Assembly: GCA_020636355.1 (NCBI GenBank)
Contig: JACJYB010000001.1
Coordinates: 248,001-312,000 of the forward strand
Direction: 5' to 3'
Length of the DNA: 64,000 bases
Origin: Lewinellaceae bacterium
GTDB lineage: Bacteria > Bacteroidota > Bacteroidia > Chitinophagales > Saprospiraceae
The notes under the pieces were generated by a model. It worked only from the letters and a program-made list of their open reading frames with translations, did no database searches and had not been told where the DNA came from. A program made the translations under genes and the position numbers. Shown here in pieces: positions 10,006 to 19,847 of the stretch; within the stretch, counting starts at the first letter, position 1, and the number at the start of each line of letters is the position of its first letter.

Positions 10006-13000
10006 ATGATGATGAGCAATCACAGGGACTTCCTTAAAGCATTAATTACTACCGCGAAGAAATTTCTCGGCGCCGGATTTGATAAAAAGGGCGCACTGGT
10101 ATCACGGTTTCGACCCATAAGCCTTTATATAGTGGTCATTTTGCCAATGCTCTTGGGGAATTGGGCTGCCGGGGCAGAAGATAAGCCTTCTCCGGTTCCT
10201 GCAACCTGCCGGGATATTACTGTTGAATTGGATAATACTAATACGGCTACCATATCTCCGTTCGATGTTTTTACCGGTGATCCATCGAGTATCCTATCCA
10301 TGTATTTAGACCGTTCCGTTTTTACTTGTCAAGACGTAGGTGACAACGTGGTCACGTTGACGGTTGATGATATCTATGGATCCACCACCTGCACGGCTAC
10401 GGTGACCGTTGAAGATCTGATTCCTCCCGTGATCACCTGCCGGGACATAACGGTGAAGCTGGATGCTGATGGGAAAATTATACTGTATAATTATATGCTG
10501 GAAGCAAGTGCGAGCGATAATTGTGGTTTAGGCGGCGGGATCGTTATACCCAATGTCCTTACCTGTGCGGATGCCGGTAAAACCGTTGATGTCGAAGTTT
10601 TCCGTAGTGATTCAGGTACCCTCAACCAATCAAGTTGCTTGGCTAAGGTCACGGTGATGGCTGTACCGTTAATCGCCAGTTGCCGGGATATTACGGTTGA
10701 ACTGCCGGCTAACGATGACAAAATCAGCATCACTGAAGAACAGATCGATAATGGCAGTACCTTACTCTGTAGCTCCAAAAGCCTGGATAATCCCTTTTTT
10801 TACTGCAATGATCTGGGATCCAATACCGTAACTCTTACCGTCAGGGATCTGGCAGGCAATTCCCGAACGTGTACGTCCATTGTGACCATTAGAGATGCAA
10901 CACCGCCAACGATCGGGAGATGTCCTGATCCTTTTGATTTGGTTTTGGATGGGTCTTGCGAGGCAATGGTTCCTGATTACACCCCGATTGTTTTATTTGA
11001 TGATAATTGTATTGACCAGGATATAGTTACTCAAGTGCCTGCGCCAGGAACCTTGCTTGGAGCTGGAATGTATACCATGCAATTTACCATTTCCGATGCA
11101 GCCGGAAATTCGGATCAGTGCTCCTATAATTTCCGGGTTGTTGATAATACGCCACCGAGATGTTTTGGCGAACTCATTGTTGTAAATACCGATCCAGGTC
11201 AGTGTTCTGCTACGGTCATTTACAATCCTGCGGCGGTGTCAGATAATTGTTCCGGGGCACAAATAATAAGCACATCCGGCTTAAGTAGTGGTAGCTCATT
11301 TCCCCTTGGTCTGAACGATATTGTCTTCACTGTTACAGACGCGGCCGGAAATACCAATCAATGTTTAACTGGAATTTTAGTACAGGACTTAGAGCCTCCG
11401 GTTGCCGTTTGCAAAGACATCAGTATCCAACTGGATGCCACCGGCAATGCTTCCATTACTCCCGGTCAAATTGATGGAGGCAGTACCGATAATTGCGGCA
11501 TCGCTTCCCGCAGTCTTAGTAAAACCAGTTTTACCAGCAATGATATTGGCACGGATCTGGTCATTATGTTGGTCATTGATGATAATCGGAACCCGGCAAA
11601 ATGTCTAGCCAGGGTAACCGTATTTGATCAGTGCAAGGTCCTGGTCACCGGATTAAATTCTACTCCTGAGAGCTGTCCGGGAGCCGGTGACGCTACAGCG
11701 ACCATCACCGCGATTTCAAATCGGGGTGCTACCTTAACCTATTTCCTTGTTGGTCCGGTAGTCAGATCAAATCAGACCGGAATATTTACGAATTTGCCAC
11801 CCGGCATCTACCAGGGAACGGTAAGCGATGATGGATTTGGAGGATGTCAGAACGAAGGAAGCATTGTCATTGGAGTTGCAGCAGGGAAGGACGAGGTACC
11901 ACCTGTTGCGAGTTGTAAGTCAGGGCCGCTAAAGGTGTATTTGGATGAATCAGGCCATGCCACCCTCGCAGCTTCCGAACTAAATGATGGCTCTTATGAT
12001 GATTGCGGCGGGATTGTGAACTTCACGTTTGGTGACGGCTCGACAACCATGATGCTTGACTGTAGCGATGTTAATACAACTTCTTTTGATGTATTGCAAG
12101 TCACGGACCCATCCGGTAATCAGAGTACCTGTTTTAGCCAGGTCGTGGTACTGGATACGGTGTCGCCGGTTGCCCGCTGCAAAGATGTCACCATAACTTT
12201 AAATGATTCAGGGTTGGCGCAATTTGCGGATGATATCATCAATGATGGCAGCACCGACAATTGTGGCCAGGTGAGTCAGAATGTAAATAATGTATTCCTG
12301 AATTGTGCGAATATCGGATCTTTTGAATTTTCCTTTCATCCTATGGATGCTTCGGGAAATTCCAGTTCCTGCTCGGCAATGGTTACCGTTGTTGACCAAA
12401 TAGCTCCGACAGCAGTATGCCGGGACCTCACCGTTAATTTGGATGAGAACGGTCAGGCAAGCATTGATGCAGCGGATCTGGATGGCGGGTCTGTCGACAA
12501 TTGTTCAGGACCACTTGCATTAACTATGGCAAGTGGCAACTCCGTAACCCTGGACTGCAGCTATCTGAGACATTCTTCCTACCAAACGCTGATCGTTGCC
12601 GACGCCTCCGGGAATTCTGCCCGTTGCGAAAGCGGCATAACCGTTGAGGATCATGCGGCTCCGGTGGCTTTATGTAAAGATGTCACCATAGAACTGGATA
12701 CTTCAGGTATTGCAATCTATATCGATAATATCATTGACGCCGGCAGCTACGATAATTGCGGGTTAATACAAAGATTTAAGGTTACCAAGCTGACCTGCGC
12801 CAATAGGGGTTCTTTCGAAGCTACCTTCGTAGTCAGCGATTTTTCCGGTAATTCCAGTGCCTGCACCGGCACCGTTACGGTGGTGGATAAGATCCCTCCG
12901 GTTGCCATTTGCAAAGACATTACGGTTAATTTGGGTGATGATGGAAGTGCTGTCGTAAAAGCAATAGATATCAATGATGGAAGCACCGACAATTGCGGCG

Positions 13001-15720
13001 TAGCACAATACAGCTTGAGGCAAGAAATCACTGTTGTTATTGTTGGCCCCCCGGGTGTCTTCACGCAACCGGTCAATTCAACACCGGTGGGAGTTCCTGA
13101 TCCGGGCAAAGGATTTATTCCGGTTCCTCCAATAATTATTGATCCGAATACGGGTGGTCCGATCACCATTTTCCCTGGTCCAGATTTAGCTGTGTATTCC
13201 TGCAGCCAACAGGGAGCCAACCAACTTGAGCTTCTGGTTCTGGATGATGCTGGTAATTCAGCAAGTTGTATGTCGGTGGTAACGGTTGTTGACAACCAGG
13301 CGCCGCAGGCACATTGTAAAGACGTCACAGCATATCTTGACGCCAATGGACAGGTATCTATAAATGCCGATCAGGTGAATAATGGGAGCACGGATAACTG
13401 CGGTGTAACCGATCTCATTTTACCTCAAAGCATCTTTGATTGTAACCAGGTTGGCACCAATTTGATCAAACTAAATGTCTCGGATGCAAGCGGATCCCTG
13501 GGTTCCTGTATAGCCCAGGTTACGATCATAGATACCACGCCTCCGGTGGTGGTTTGCCGGGATTTGACGGTACAACTAAGTCCAAAAGGAACTGGGGATA
13601 TAAGTATTAACCAGTCCCAGGCCGTGGTCTCTGTGTCCGATAATTGTTCATTGGAACGCAATACACTTACTTTCGAACTTAATTGTACCAATGTAGGAGT
13701 CTATACAGGCACGGTGAGTGAATACGATGTCAATGGTAACATTGGTAGATGCACAACACATATTACCGTTGAGGAGATCACACCTCCGGAGATGCAGTGC
13801 CGGGATATAACGGTTCAACTTGGTCCTACCGGAAGCATTCTGATCTCTCCGTCCACAGTCGATGATGGCACTTTTGACCGCTGCGGAGGGATTGACGAAA
13901 TGGGGTTGGACAAAGCTTATTTTGGATGTGACGATCTTGGAACCCATCAGGTCGAATTAACCGCCTCGGACATTTATGGCAATTCCGCATCCTGCTCAGC
14001 CAAAGTCACCGTTGAGGACCACACGGACCCTGTCGCGCGCTGCCGGAATGTTGAGGTCATGCTGGATGAAACCGGCCGGGCTTCCATTACCACCAGTGAC
14101 ATAGACGACGAATCCTACGATAATTGTAGTCTTTTCTCGAGGACACTAAGCAAAGATCATTTTGATCTGAAAGACCAGGGTTTAAATACCACTGCTTTAA
14201 AAGTGACCGATCCATCCGGGAATTTTGCCAGTTGCAATGCACAGGTTACCGTCCGCCGGCGGCCTGCGATGATTAGTTACGATGGTGATCTTCAGGTTCA
14301 ATATTCGGATAAGGCGATGCTGAAAGCAACCTTGTTGGATGGGCTGAGCGGAGCACCTCTGGTGGGGAAAAAACTTCAGTTCACCATTGGTAATCAATCG
14401 GTTCAGGCCACCACCAATAGCCATGGGACAGCGAATGCATTTTTGAAACTTTATCAGAGTCCGGGTAACTATTCGGTCAAGGTGACTTTCGCAGGTAATG
14501 GGTTGTACATATCAGCTGAACAGGCTGCCGGATTTACCATTACGCCAGAGGACGCCCTGGTTGTCTATACGGGACCCACCCATGTGACCACAGACAATAA
14601 CACTCGAAAAGCGACTATTTTATTGACTGCCAGGATTGAAGATTTTTCGGATCATTATCCGGGGAAGATTGCCAATGCTACCGTTAACTTTGTGGATCGT
14701 GACGGTGGTGTGATCAACCCATCCCCACTGCTAGTCACTCCCATTAACTATACATTGGGCGAAGTATCGTTTGAGTGGATGGTTGATATCGGTGATCAGG
14801 ATGCCCGGCAGTTCACTATTGGCATTGAAGTGGGTAATTTCTACCGGTATCAGCACACGGATGAGGATTTTATTATAAATGTGACCAGTCCCATCCATTC
14901 GGAATATGTCACCGGAGGAGGATACCTCGATCTGTGTTGTTCGGAGGGGACCCATTATGGTTGGCCGGGAAGCATGCTGAATTTTGGGTTTGATGTCAAA
15001 TTGATCCGTCAGGATACCAATCCAGTCGGGAAAATCAGGGCTTTAATTCGTCACGAAAAGACGGATGGTGTATGGCACCTTTACGAATTGAGAGGACATC
15101 AGATGGAATCACTCGTGGTTCTGGATAACCTGGCAGAATTTACGGGCCAGGGGCACCTGACCGATGTCACCAATCCGGAGGACACGATGCAACTTCCTGG
15201 TCGATTCAGTTTTGATGTTCAAATGGAGGACAACAATAATCCCGGGATGCAGGATAAATTATTTCTCAGCATAATAGACAGTTCCGGCGCGCTTTGGTTT
15301 GCGAGTAATCGAATGGATGCTGTCCCGGAATTGCAAAAACTTGCTGGTGGCAAGGTAGAAGTATACGGTCAGGCTGGTAACCATTTATTGATTGCATCCG
15401 AAACCGGTTCGGGAGCCAGAATGATTGATAAACCGTTGGGTTTGTCCGAGGAGCGCATGAATGCATTTCCGAACCCTTTTCAGTCGTCACTGACCATTGA
15501 GATCAACATGCCTGAGGCTGGTGCCGCCAATTTACAGTTGTACAATCTGCAGGGCCAGCTGGTATCGACCCTTTTTAATGGTTATCTCTCGGTCGGGCGC
15601 CATCAGTGGCAATGGGCCGGTGATGACCGGGCAGGTAAAGCGGTACCGGCCGGTATTTACCTGGCCAGGCTGGTTGGTGAACAGGGCACGATCAGTCAGA
15701 AGATCATACTCCAACGATAA
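10006..15720 (+). CDS. Giant secreted HYR-repeat protein with T9SS sorting domain
   Basis: A 1904-aa surface or secreted protein. A long N-terminal signal region (IVVILPMLLGNWAAGA, about 46-62) leads into about 15 HYR-like modules of about 80-100 aa with the consensus C-R/K-D-I/V-T-V-x-L-D-x-x-G and GSxDNCG, spanning about residues 65-1420. Two are variant modules (near 300-460). A SprB-like repeat sits near 545-625 (PESCPGAGDATATI). An Ig/Big-like domain follows (about 1425-1515; GKKLQFTIGNQSVQATTN). The C-terminus carries a type A T9SS sorting tail (FPNPFQSSLTIEI ... GIYLARL). Paired Cys per module suggest disulfide-stabilised repeats. Role is probably adhesion or matrix; no catalytic domain is visible. 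It follows the HTCS gene by 221 bp. Confidence 0.88.
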   Translation: MMMSNHRDFLKALITTAKKFLGAGFDKKGALVSRFRPISLYIVVILPMLLGNWAAGAEDKPSPVPATCRDITVELDNTNTATISPFDVFTGDPSSILSMYLDRSVFTCQDVGDNVVTLTVDDIYGSTTCTATVTVEDLIPPVITCRDITVKLDADGKIILYNYMLEASASDNCGLGGGIVIPNVLTCADAGKTVDVEVFRSDSGTLNQSSCLAKVTVMAVPLIASCRDITVELPANDDKISITEEQIDNGSTLLCSSKSLDNPFFYCNDLGSNTVTLTVRDLAGNSRTCTSIVTIRDATPPTIGRCPDPFDLVLDGSCEAMVPDYTPIVLFDDNCIDQDIVTQVPAPGTLLGAGMYTMQFTISDAAGNSDQCSYNFRVVDNTPPRCFGELIVVNTDPGQCSATVIYNPAAVSDNCSGAQIISTSGLSSGSSFPLGLNDIVFTVTDAAGNTNQCLTGILVQDLEPPVAVCKDISIQLDATGNASITPGQIDGGSTDNCGIASRSLSKTSFTSNDIGTDLVIMLVIDDNRNPAKCLARVTVFDQCKVLVTGLNSTPESCPGAGDATATITAISNRGATLTYFLVGPVVRSNQTGIFTNLPPGIYQGTVSDDGFGGCQNEGSIVIGVAAGKDEVPPVASCKSGPLKVYLDESGHATLAASELNDGSYDDCGGIVNFTFGDGSTTMMLDCSDVNTTSFDVLQVTDPSGNQSTCFSQVVVLDTVSPVARCKDVTITLNDSGLAQFADDIINDGSTDNCGQVSQNVNNVFLNCANIGSFEFSFHPMDASGNSSSCSAMVTVVDQIAPTAVCRDLTVNLDENGQASIDAADLDGGSVDNCSGPLALTMASGNSVTLDCSYLRHSSYQTLIVADASGNSARCESGITVEDHAAPVALCKDVTIELDTSGIAIYIDNIIDAGSYDNCGLIQRFKVTKLTCANRGSFEATFVVSDFSGNSSACTGTVTVVDKIPPVAICKDITVNLGDDGSAVVKAIDINDGSTDNCGVAQYSLRQEITVVIVGPPGVFTQPVNSTPVGVPDPGKGFIPVPPIIIDPNTGGPITIFPGPDLAVYSCSQQGANQLELLVLDDAGNSASCMSVVTVVDNQAPQAHCKDVTAYLDANGQVSINADQVNNGSTDNCGVTDLILPQSIFDCNQVGTNLIKLNVSDASGSLGSCIAQVTIIDTTPPVVVCRDLTVQLSPKGTGDISINQSQAVVSVSDNCSLERNTLTFELNCTNVGVYTGTVSEYDVNGNIGRCTTHITVEEITPPEMQCRDITVQLGPTGSILISPSTVDDGTFDRCGGIDEMGLDKAYFGCDDLGTHQVELTASDIYGNSASCSAKVTVEDHTDPVARCRNVEVMLDETGRASITTSDIDDESYDNCSLFSRTLSKDHFDLKDQGLNTTALKVTDPSGNFASCNAQVTVRRRPAMISYDGDLQVQYSDKAMLKATLLDGLSGAPLVGKKLQFTIGNQSVQATTNSHGTANAFLKLYQSPGNYSVKVTFAGNGLYISAEQAAGFTITPEDALVVYTGPTHVTTDNNTRKATILLTARIEDFSDHYPGKIANATVNFVDRDGGVINPSPLLVTPINYTLGEVSFEWMVDIGDQDARQFTIGIEVGNFYRYQHTDEDFIINVTSPIHSEYVTGGGYLDLCCSEGTHYGWPGSMLNFGFDVKLIRQDTNPVGKIRALIRHEKTDGVWHLYELRGHQMESLVVLDNLAEFTGQGHLTDVTNPEDTMQLPGRFSFDVQMEDNNNPGMQDKLFLSIIDSSGALWFASNRMDAVPELQKLAGGKVEVYGQAGNHLLIASETGSGARMIDKPLGLSEERMNAFPNPFQSSLTIEINMPEAGAANLQLYNLQGQLVSTLFNGYLSVGRHQWQWAGDDRAGKAVPAGIYLARLVGEQGTISQKIILQR

Positions 15721-15777
15721 GAGCAGGGCTGACGGGAACGAACAATTTCATCAAGTATCATTTAATAATTCATTTTT

Positions 15778-16608
15778 ATGGACACCCCTTCCATGAAATG
15801 GCATGCTTACTCCGGGATCACGCGGGGGTCTTTTGGAATGACTGGTTCCCAGGACCACGGTGTATATCCATTAATGATGGCGGTACTGGAGCCTGTGACA
15901 CGATCCTGGCTGGAAAAGTACCCGGGGGATATTCAGACAGGGTTGTTGGTAACCTCTCTGAGGGAAGCTGATTCTTTTATACTGGATACCTTTTCGGACG
16001 GACGATTGGTTTCTCCTGACAGTAAAAAGAAGGATGCAAAGGTTAAAAACATTATGCAGTCCCGCATGGACTTACGATGGCCGCATCGGGTAAAAATTTC
16101 CAGCAATGAACTGGAAAATTGGCGTTTGGCATCATTATATGATTTTTGCATTGTAAGGATAGGTTCAACAATTTCGATGCCTTTGCAAGGATTCAGAAAC
16201 CTGACCATGTACCTGAAACCGCATGGACTGCTCCTGGTCGAACTCGTCCAGGATTCCGGTTTCCGGGCCTATCCCTACAATCATGCTTTCGCAAGGGCCA
16301 TGAATTTGATTGGTCTATTAGAGACGGACCCACGCCGCAGTGAAGAGGTTTTAACGGAATTGATAACCCGGCTGGGGTACTTTATTTCGGAGAAGGTCTA
16401 TGTGGCTCCATTATTTATACCGCACAGCTGCAATCGCCTGGGTTCACTGCTCCTCGACATCTTCCGGCAGGGAATTGTACAGGCAGGACATGCCAACCTG
16501 GCTGAAATCCAGGCACTCCTGCAGGAATTGGATGTTTTTGAAATGCAGGAGAATACCCTGATCAGTCGGCCGGGCGTTCTGCAAATTACCGCATGCAGGG
16601 CTAGCTGA
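15778..16608 (+). CDS. Methyltransferase-like protein lacking a clear SAM motif
   Basis: A 276-aa cytoplasmic protein. The central part (about 120-165) looks like the late strands of a class I SAM-dependent methyltransferase: YDFCIVRIG, then FRNLTMYLKPHGLLLVELVQ, which mimics the common 'LkpgGrlvie' strand and loop. The glycine-rich SAM motif I (GxGxG) expected near the N-terminus is not visible; the equivalent region reads TGLLVTSLREADSFILDTF. It may be a diverged methyltransferase or an unrelated Rossmann-like protein. The C-terminal 80 aa are helical. It starts 57 bp after the HYR-repeat gene on the same strand, so co-transcription is likely. Function unknown. Confidence 0.5.
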   Translation: MDTPSMKWHAYSGITRGSFGMTGSQDHGVYPLMMAVLEPVTRSWLEKYPGDIQTGLLVTSLREADSFILDTFSDGRLVSPDSKKKDAKVKNIMQSRMDLRWPHRVKISSNELENWRLASLYDFCIVRIGSTISMPLQGFRNLTMYLKPHGLLLVELVQDSGFRAYPYNHAFARAMNLIGLLETDPRRSEEVLTELITRLGYFISEKVYVAPLFIPHSCNRLGSLLLDIFRQGIVQAGHANLAEIQALLQELDVFEMQENTLISRPGVLQITACRAS

Positions 16609-16906
16609 TCGTATGGTTGCAATTCATTTTACAGCCGGCAAAAGAAAATGCTTGGAACCGCAGTAATTGCACAAAGATTGAAATGGCTTTCTGGTTGGCA
16701 TAAAATCCCGGGCATCAGTTGAGCCATTTTCCAGCGTTTCTTTTCTTAAAGTGAGCATTTCTTAACCTATTGTCTCTAATTGTTACAATAATTTGAATAC
16801 ATTTAACTGGCGAAGCCAGGCTTATTGTAACACACCGACTTGTCAGCTAGTTGGAAAGCCAGATCGCATCGACTATTTTCCATTGAATAATCAAAAAAAA
16901 GTAAAA
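16609..16906. other. Intergenic region before the CE1-like esterase
   Basis: About 300 bp with no convincing gene. An open frame continues upstream of the esterase start to 16793, but it lacks secretion-signal character and is taken as leader. No terminator hairpin or riboswitch is recognised. Confidence 0.4.
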
Positions 16907-18082
16907 ATGAAACTCGTTCGAAACACTCCAGCCTTGCGGGTGACGCTGCTTTTGGCCTTCACGTTAACTGTAGGTTTTGCCTTCGCGCAGTTCCAGCGTA
17001 ATCCCATCATCTCGCCGGAGATCGACCAGGACAATAAAGTAACCTTCCGTATCCTGGCTCCCAAGGCTGATGAAGTCCGCCTTACCGGCAACTGGATGCC
17101 GTTTATGCAGTCCGAGCCCATGATGAAAGGGGATACCGGACTCTGGACGGTGACCATTGGTCCGTTGGCACCCGAACTGTACGGATACAGCTTTCTCGTC
17201 GACGGCGTCAATACCCTCGATCCTTCCAATAAAAGCATATGGCGCGACGGAGCCTTCCGGGTGGAATCCATACTCTTTGTGCGTGGTGCCGGGGCGGAGC
17301 TCTATGAGCCAATGACCGGACCGAAAGGTACCCTCCATAAGGTTTGGTATGCCTCACCAACGCTGGACCTGACCCGTCGGATGTATGTATACACCCCACC
17401 TGGCTACGAAGATTCAAAAGAAAGTTATCCGGTACTCTACCTGCTGCACGGCGGGGGAGGGGACGAAGATGCCTGGACCACGCTGGGTGTAGCCCCAACC
17501 ATTATGGATAACCTGATCAATGCCGGCAAAGCCAAGCCGATGATCGTGGTGATGACCAATGGTAACCCCGACCAGGCCGCTGCTTTTACCGATAGCCCGG
17601 TATTGCCCAATCCATCCCAGGGAGGCGTCGGGATGGCCAATATGAAATTCGAACAAAGTCTGGTCAAAGATGTGATTCCGTACATTGAATCCCACTACCG
17701 GGTCAAAACAGGCAAAACAAATCGTGCGCTGACCGGATTGAGTATGGGAGGCTTGCAGACGCAAAACACCACCTTCATGCATCCGGAATTATTCGATTAC
17801 ATTGGCGTTATGAGCATGGGTTTTGCAGATCTCAGCCGGTTTGGCATTAAGACCGACGATAGCCAACGGGCTGAACAAATTGCAGCGTTAAAAACAGCCC
17901 ATCCGAAAGTTTATTGGATTGCCATCGGCAAGGATGACTTTCTATATGAAAGCGTCGTGACCATGCGTAAAGCACTCGATGAAGCCGGATTCCCCTATAC
18001 CTATCGGGAAAGCACTGGTGGACACACCTGGACCAACTGGAGGATCTATTTGTCGGAGTTTGCTCCGATGTTGTTTAAGTAG
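16907..18082 (+). CDS. Secreted esterase, enterochelin esterase/CE1-like
   Basis: A 391-aa exported alpha/beta-hydrolase. ATG 16907 opens a clear signal peptide (VTLLLAFTLTVGFAFAQ). Residues 30-120 form an early-set beta domain like the E-set/CBM48 domain common in such esterases (VTFRILAPKADEVRLTGNW). The catalytic domain has the HGGGG oxyanion region (VLYLLHGGGGDEDAW), the nucleophile elbow GLSMGG and the C-terminal His (STGGHTWTNW). This arrangement is usual in Bacteroidota feruloyl or acetyl-xylan esterases. The substrate cannot be fixed from sequence. The downstream deacylase gene is convergent. Confidence 0.88.
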   Translation: MKLVRNTPALRVTLLLAFTLTVGFAFAQFQRNPIISPEIDQDNKVTFRILAPKADEVRLTGNWMPFMQSEPMMKGDTGLWTVTIGPLAPELYGYSFLVDGVNTLDPSNKSIWRDGAFRVESILFVRGAGAELYEPMTGPKGTLHKVWYASPTLDLTRRMYVYTPPGYEDSKESYPVLYLLHGGGGDEDAWTTLGVAPTIMDNLINAGKAKPMIVVMTNGNPDQAAAFTDSPVLPNPSQGGVGMANMKFEQSLVKDVIPYIESHYRVKTGKTNRALTGLSMGGLQTQNTTFMHPELFDYIGVMSMGFADLSRFGIKTDDSQRAEQIAALKTAHPKVYWIAIGKDDFLYESVVTMRKALDEAGFPYTYRESTGGHTWTNWRIYLSEFAPMLFK

Positions 18083-18144
18083 TCCATTGGAGAACTTACC
18101 ATGGTTGTGTGGTAGATGCGCGTTAACGAGGCAGTAGCTGCAAA

Positions 18145-19725
18145 TTACTTTGCCGGAATGGGCCGAACCAGCGTCTTCCCTGCCTTCTCTCCCGTAGCGG
18201 TTCCATCCCGCCAGGCGAATACGCCATTGACCAGGGTGTGGATAATACCTTCCGACATCAGGGTAGGTTTTTCATAGGTCGCCTTGTCAATGACCGTGTT
18301 TGGATCGAAAACCACCATGTCTGCAACCATGCCTGGTGCCAGAGTCCCCCGGTCCGTCATGCCGATCGTCTTAGCCGGGAGACCGGACATTTTATAGATT
18401 GCATTTTCCAATGTAAGAGCCTTTTTTTCACGTACATATTCGCCCAGCACCTTGGGGAAGCTACCCCAACTCCGTGGGTGCAGGCGGTCGCGTAAGGACG
18501 CTCCGCAGTCGCACGCGATGGAAGCGGTAGGATGCTGCATGATGGCGATCAGATCGGACTCGATGCCGAAACGCGCAATAATGGCCTGGTTCTTTTCTTC
18601 CAGCAGCCGGATAACGGCTTCGCCTGGTGATTCTATACCATATGCTTCCATGGCATCACTCAGTTCCCGTTGAGAATCCAGTAAAAAAATACCTTCATAG
18701 CCTCCGAAGCGAAGTGTCATGGCTTCCTCGGCTTCCAGAATGATCCTGGCACGCAATGCCGGATCTTTAAACCGTGCAACCATCGTTTCGTACCCACCTT
18801 CCTGGGCCCAGCTGGGGATGATAAGGCTGGCCAGGCTGGTCATCCCAGCGAGATAGGGGTATACGTCAGCGACGGCGCCCCCTTCAAAATCGGTTTTGGC
18901 AGCGGTCATACGTTGCAGGATGGTATCCACCTTGCCTTGTTCCCAGCCCTGGACTTTCATGTGGGTAATCAGCGGAATCAGACCGCTGGCGGTACCTATA
19001 TCAATGGTCTCGGTCATGCCGGCTATCGAACTGTAATGACTCTCGGGTGTGAGCCGGTCATGATTGGCAAAGACGACCTTCCAGTCAGCAAACGGGTTTA
19101 GGACTTCAATAACCTCCGCGGTTTTTGCATAACGGCCGGGTACATAATCCAGTCCGGCAGATACACCCCATGCTCCAGCTTCGAGCCCTTGGCGGATCAT
19201 CTCCTGCATCTCTTGGATCTGAGCTTCTGTAGGCCGTAGGTCGTTTAACCCAACGGAAGCTTGCCAGACACTGTTAAAACCGATACAACCTCCGACATTC
19301 AGGGCCAGCCCGCCGGAATCCAACTGGTGCATTTGCAGGGTTAGATCCAGAGGACTACGACCGTCGGCGTTCATGATCTCCGTCGTCACACCCTGGCTGA
19401 GCATGTTGACCGCGGTAGGAAGGGCATCCGTTTCAGCATGACTGTGAATGTTGATGAACCCCGGTGCAATCACCAGCCCGGTGATGTCCACTTCTTCCGC
19501 CCCCACGGCCCTGGTTAATTTTCCGACCGCCATAATGGTATCTCCATTAAGGGCTACATCCCCGATATAGGCAGCTTTACCTGTGCCATCTACAATAGTT
19601 CCATTGCGGAAGATCAGGTCGTATTCTTGTGCCGGGCTACAAGAGGTCAGAATAACAAGTATAAATGGGACAAGCTTAAAAGCTAGTTGTTTACTTGCCA
19701 GTTGAAAAAGGGAGATGTGTTTCAT
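18145..19725 (-). CDS. N-acyl-D-amino-acid deacylase family lipoprotein (amidohydrolase)
   Basis: A 526-aa member of the amidohydrolase superfamily resembling D-aminoacylases, which release D-amino acids from N-acyl derivatives. ATG 19725 gives a lipoprotein signal (VPFILVILTSCSPAQ, lipobox Cys), so it is probably tethered in the periplasm. The N-terminal beta-sandwich (YDLIFRNGTIVDGTG) is followed by the metal-binding HxH (INIHSHAETD), a long TIM barrel, and the C-terminal GLPAKTIGMTDRGTLAPGM block typical of the family. The usual late Asp ligand lies in IACDCGASLRD. It is divergent from the next esterase with about 120 bp between starts. Substrate is inferred only from family resemblance. 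Confidence 0.87.
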   Translation of the reverse strand: MKHISLFQLASKQLAFKLVPFILVILTSCSPAQEYDLIFRNGTIVDGTGKAAYIGDVALNGDTIMAVGKLTRAVGAEEVDITGLVIAPGFINIHSHAETDALPTAVNMLSQGVTTEIMNADGRSPLDLTLQMHQLDSGGLALNVGGCIGFNSVWQASVGLNDLRPTEAQIQEMQEMIRQGLEAGAWGVSAGLDYVPGRYAKTAEVIEVLNPFADWKVVFANHDRLTPESHYSSIAGMTETIDIGTASGLIPLITHMKVQGWEQGKVDTILQRMTAAKTDFEGGAVADVYPYLAGMTSLASLIIPSWAQEGGYETMVARFKDPALRARIILEAEEAMTLRFGGYEGIFLLDSQRELSDAMEAYGIESPGEAVIRLLEEKNQAIIARFGIESDLIAIMQHPTASIACDCGASLRDRLHPRSWGSFPKVLGEYVREKKALTLENAIYKMSGLPAKTIGMTDRGTLAPGMVADMVVFDPNTVIDKATYEKPTLMSEGIIHTLVNGVFAWRDGTATGEKAGKTLVRPIPAK

Positions 19726-19847
19726 AATTAAAATGCTATTGGTTTGTTTGAATCGGTTCAGATAATGAATGTAATAAGCAGCGCAGAATTGACAAAAGGC
19801 TTGAAAAAACAATATTTTAGATGGGCATGCTTAAAAATGGTAAATCA

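Noticed and set aside
12747..13346. A 199-aa antisense open frame in the HYR gene, and similar ones
   Set aside because: It mirrors the repeat codons of the coding strand and has no protein-like features.
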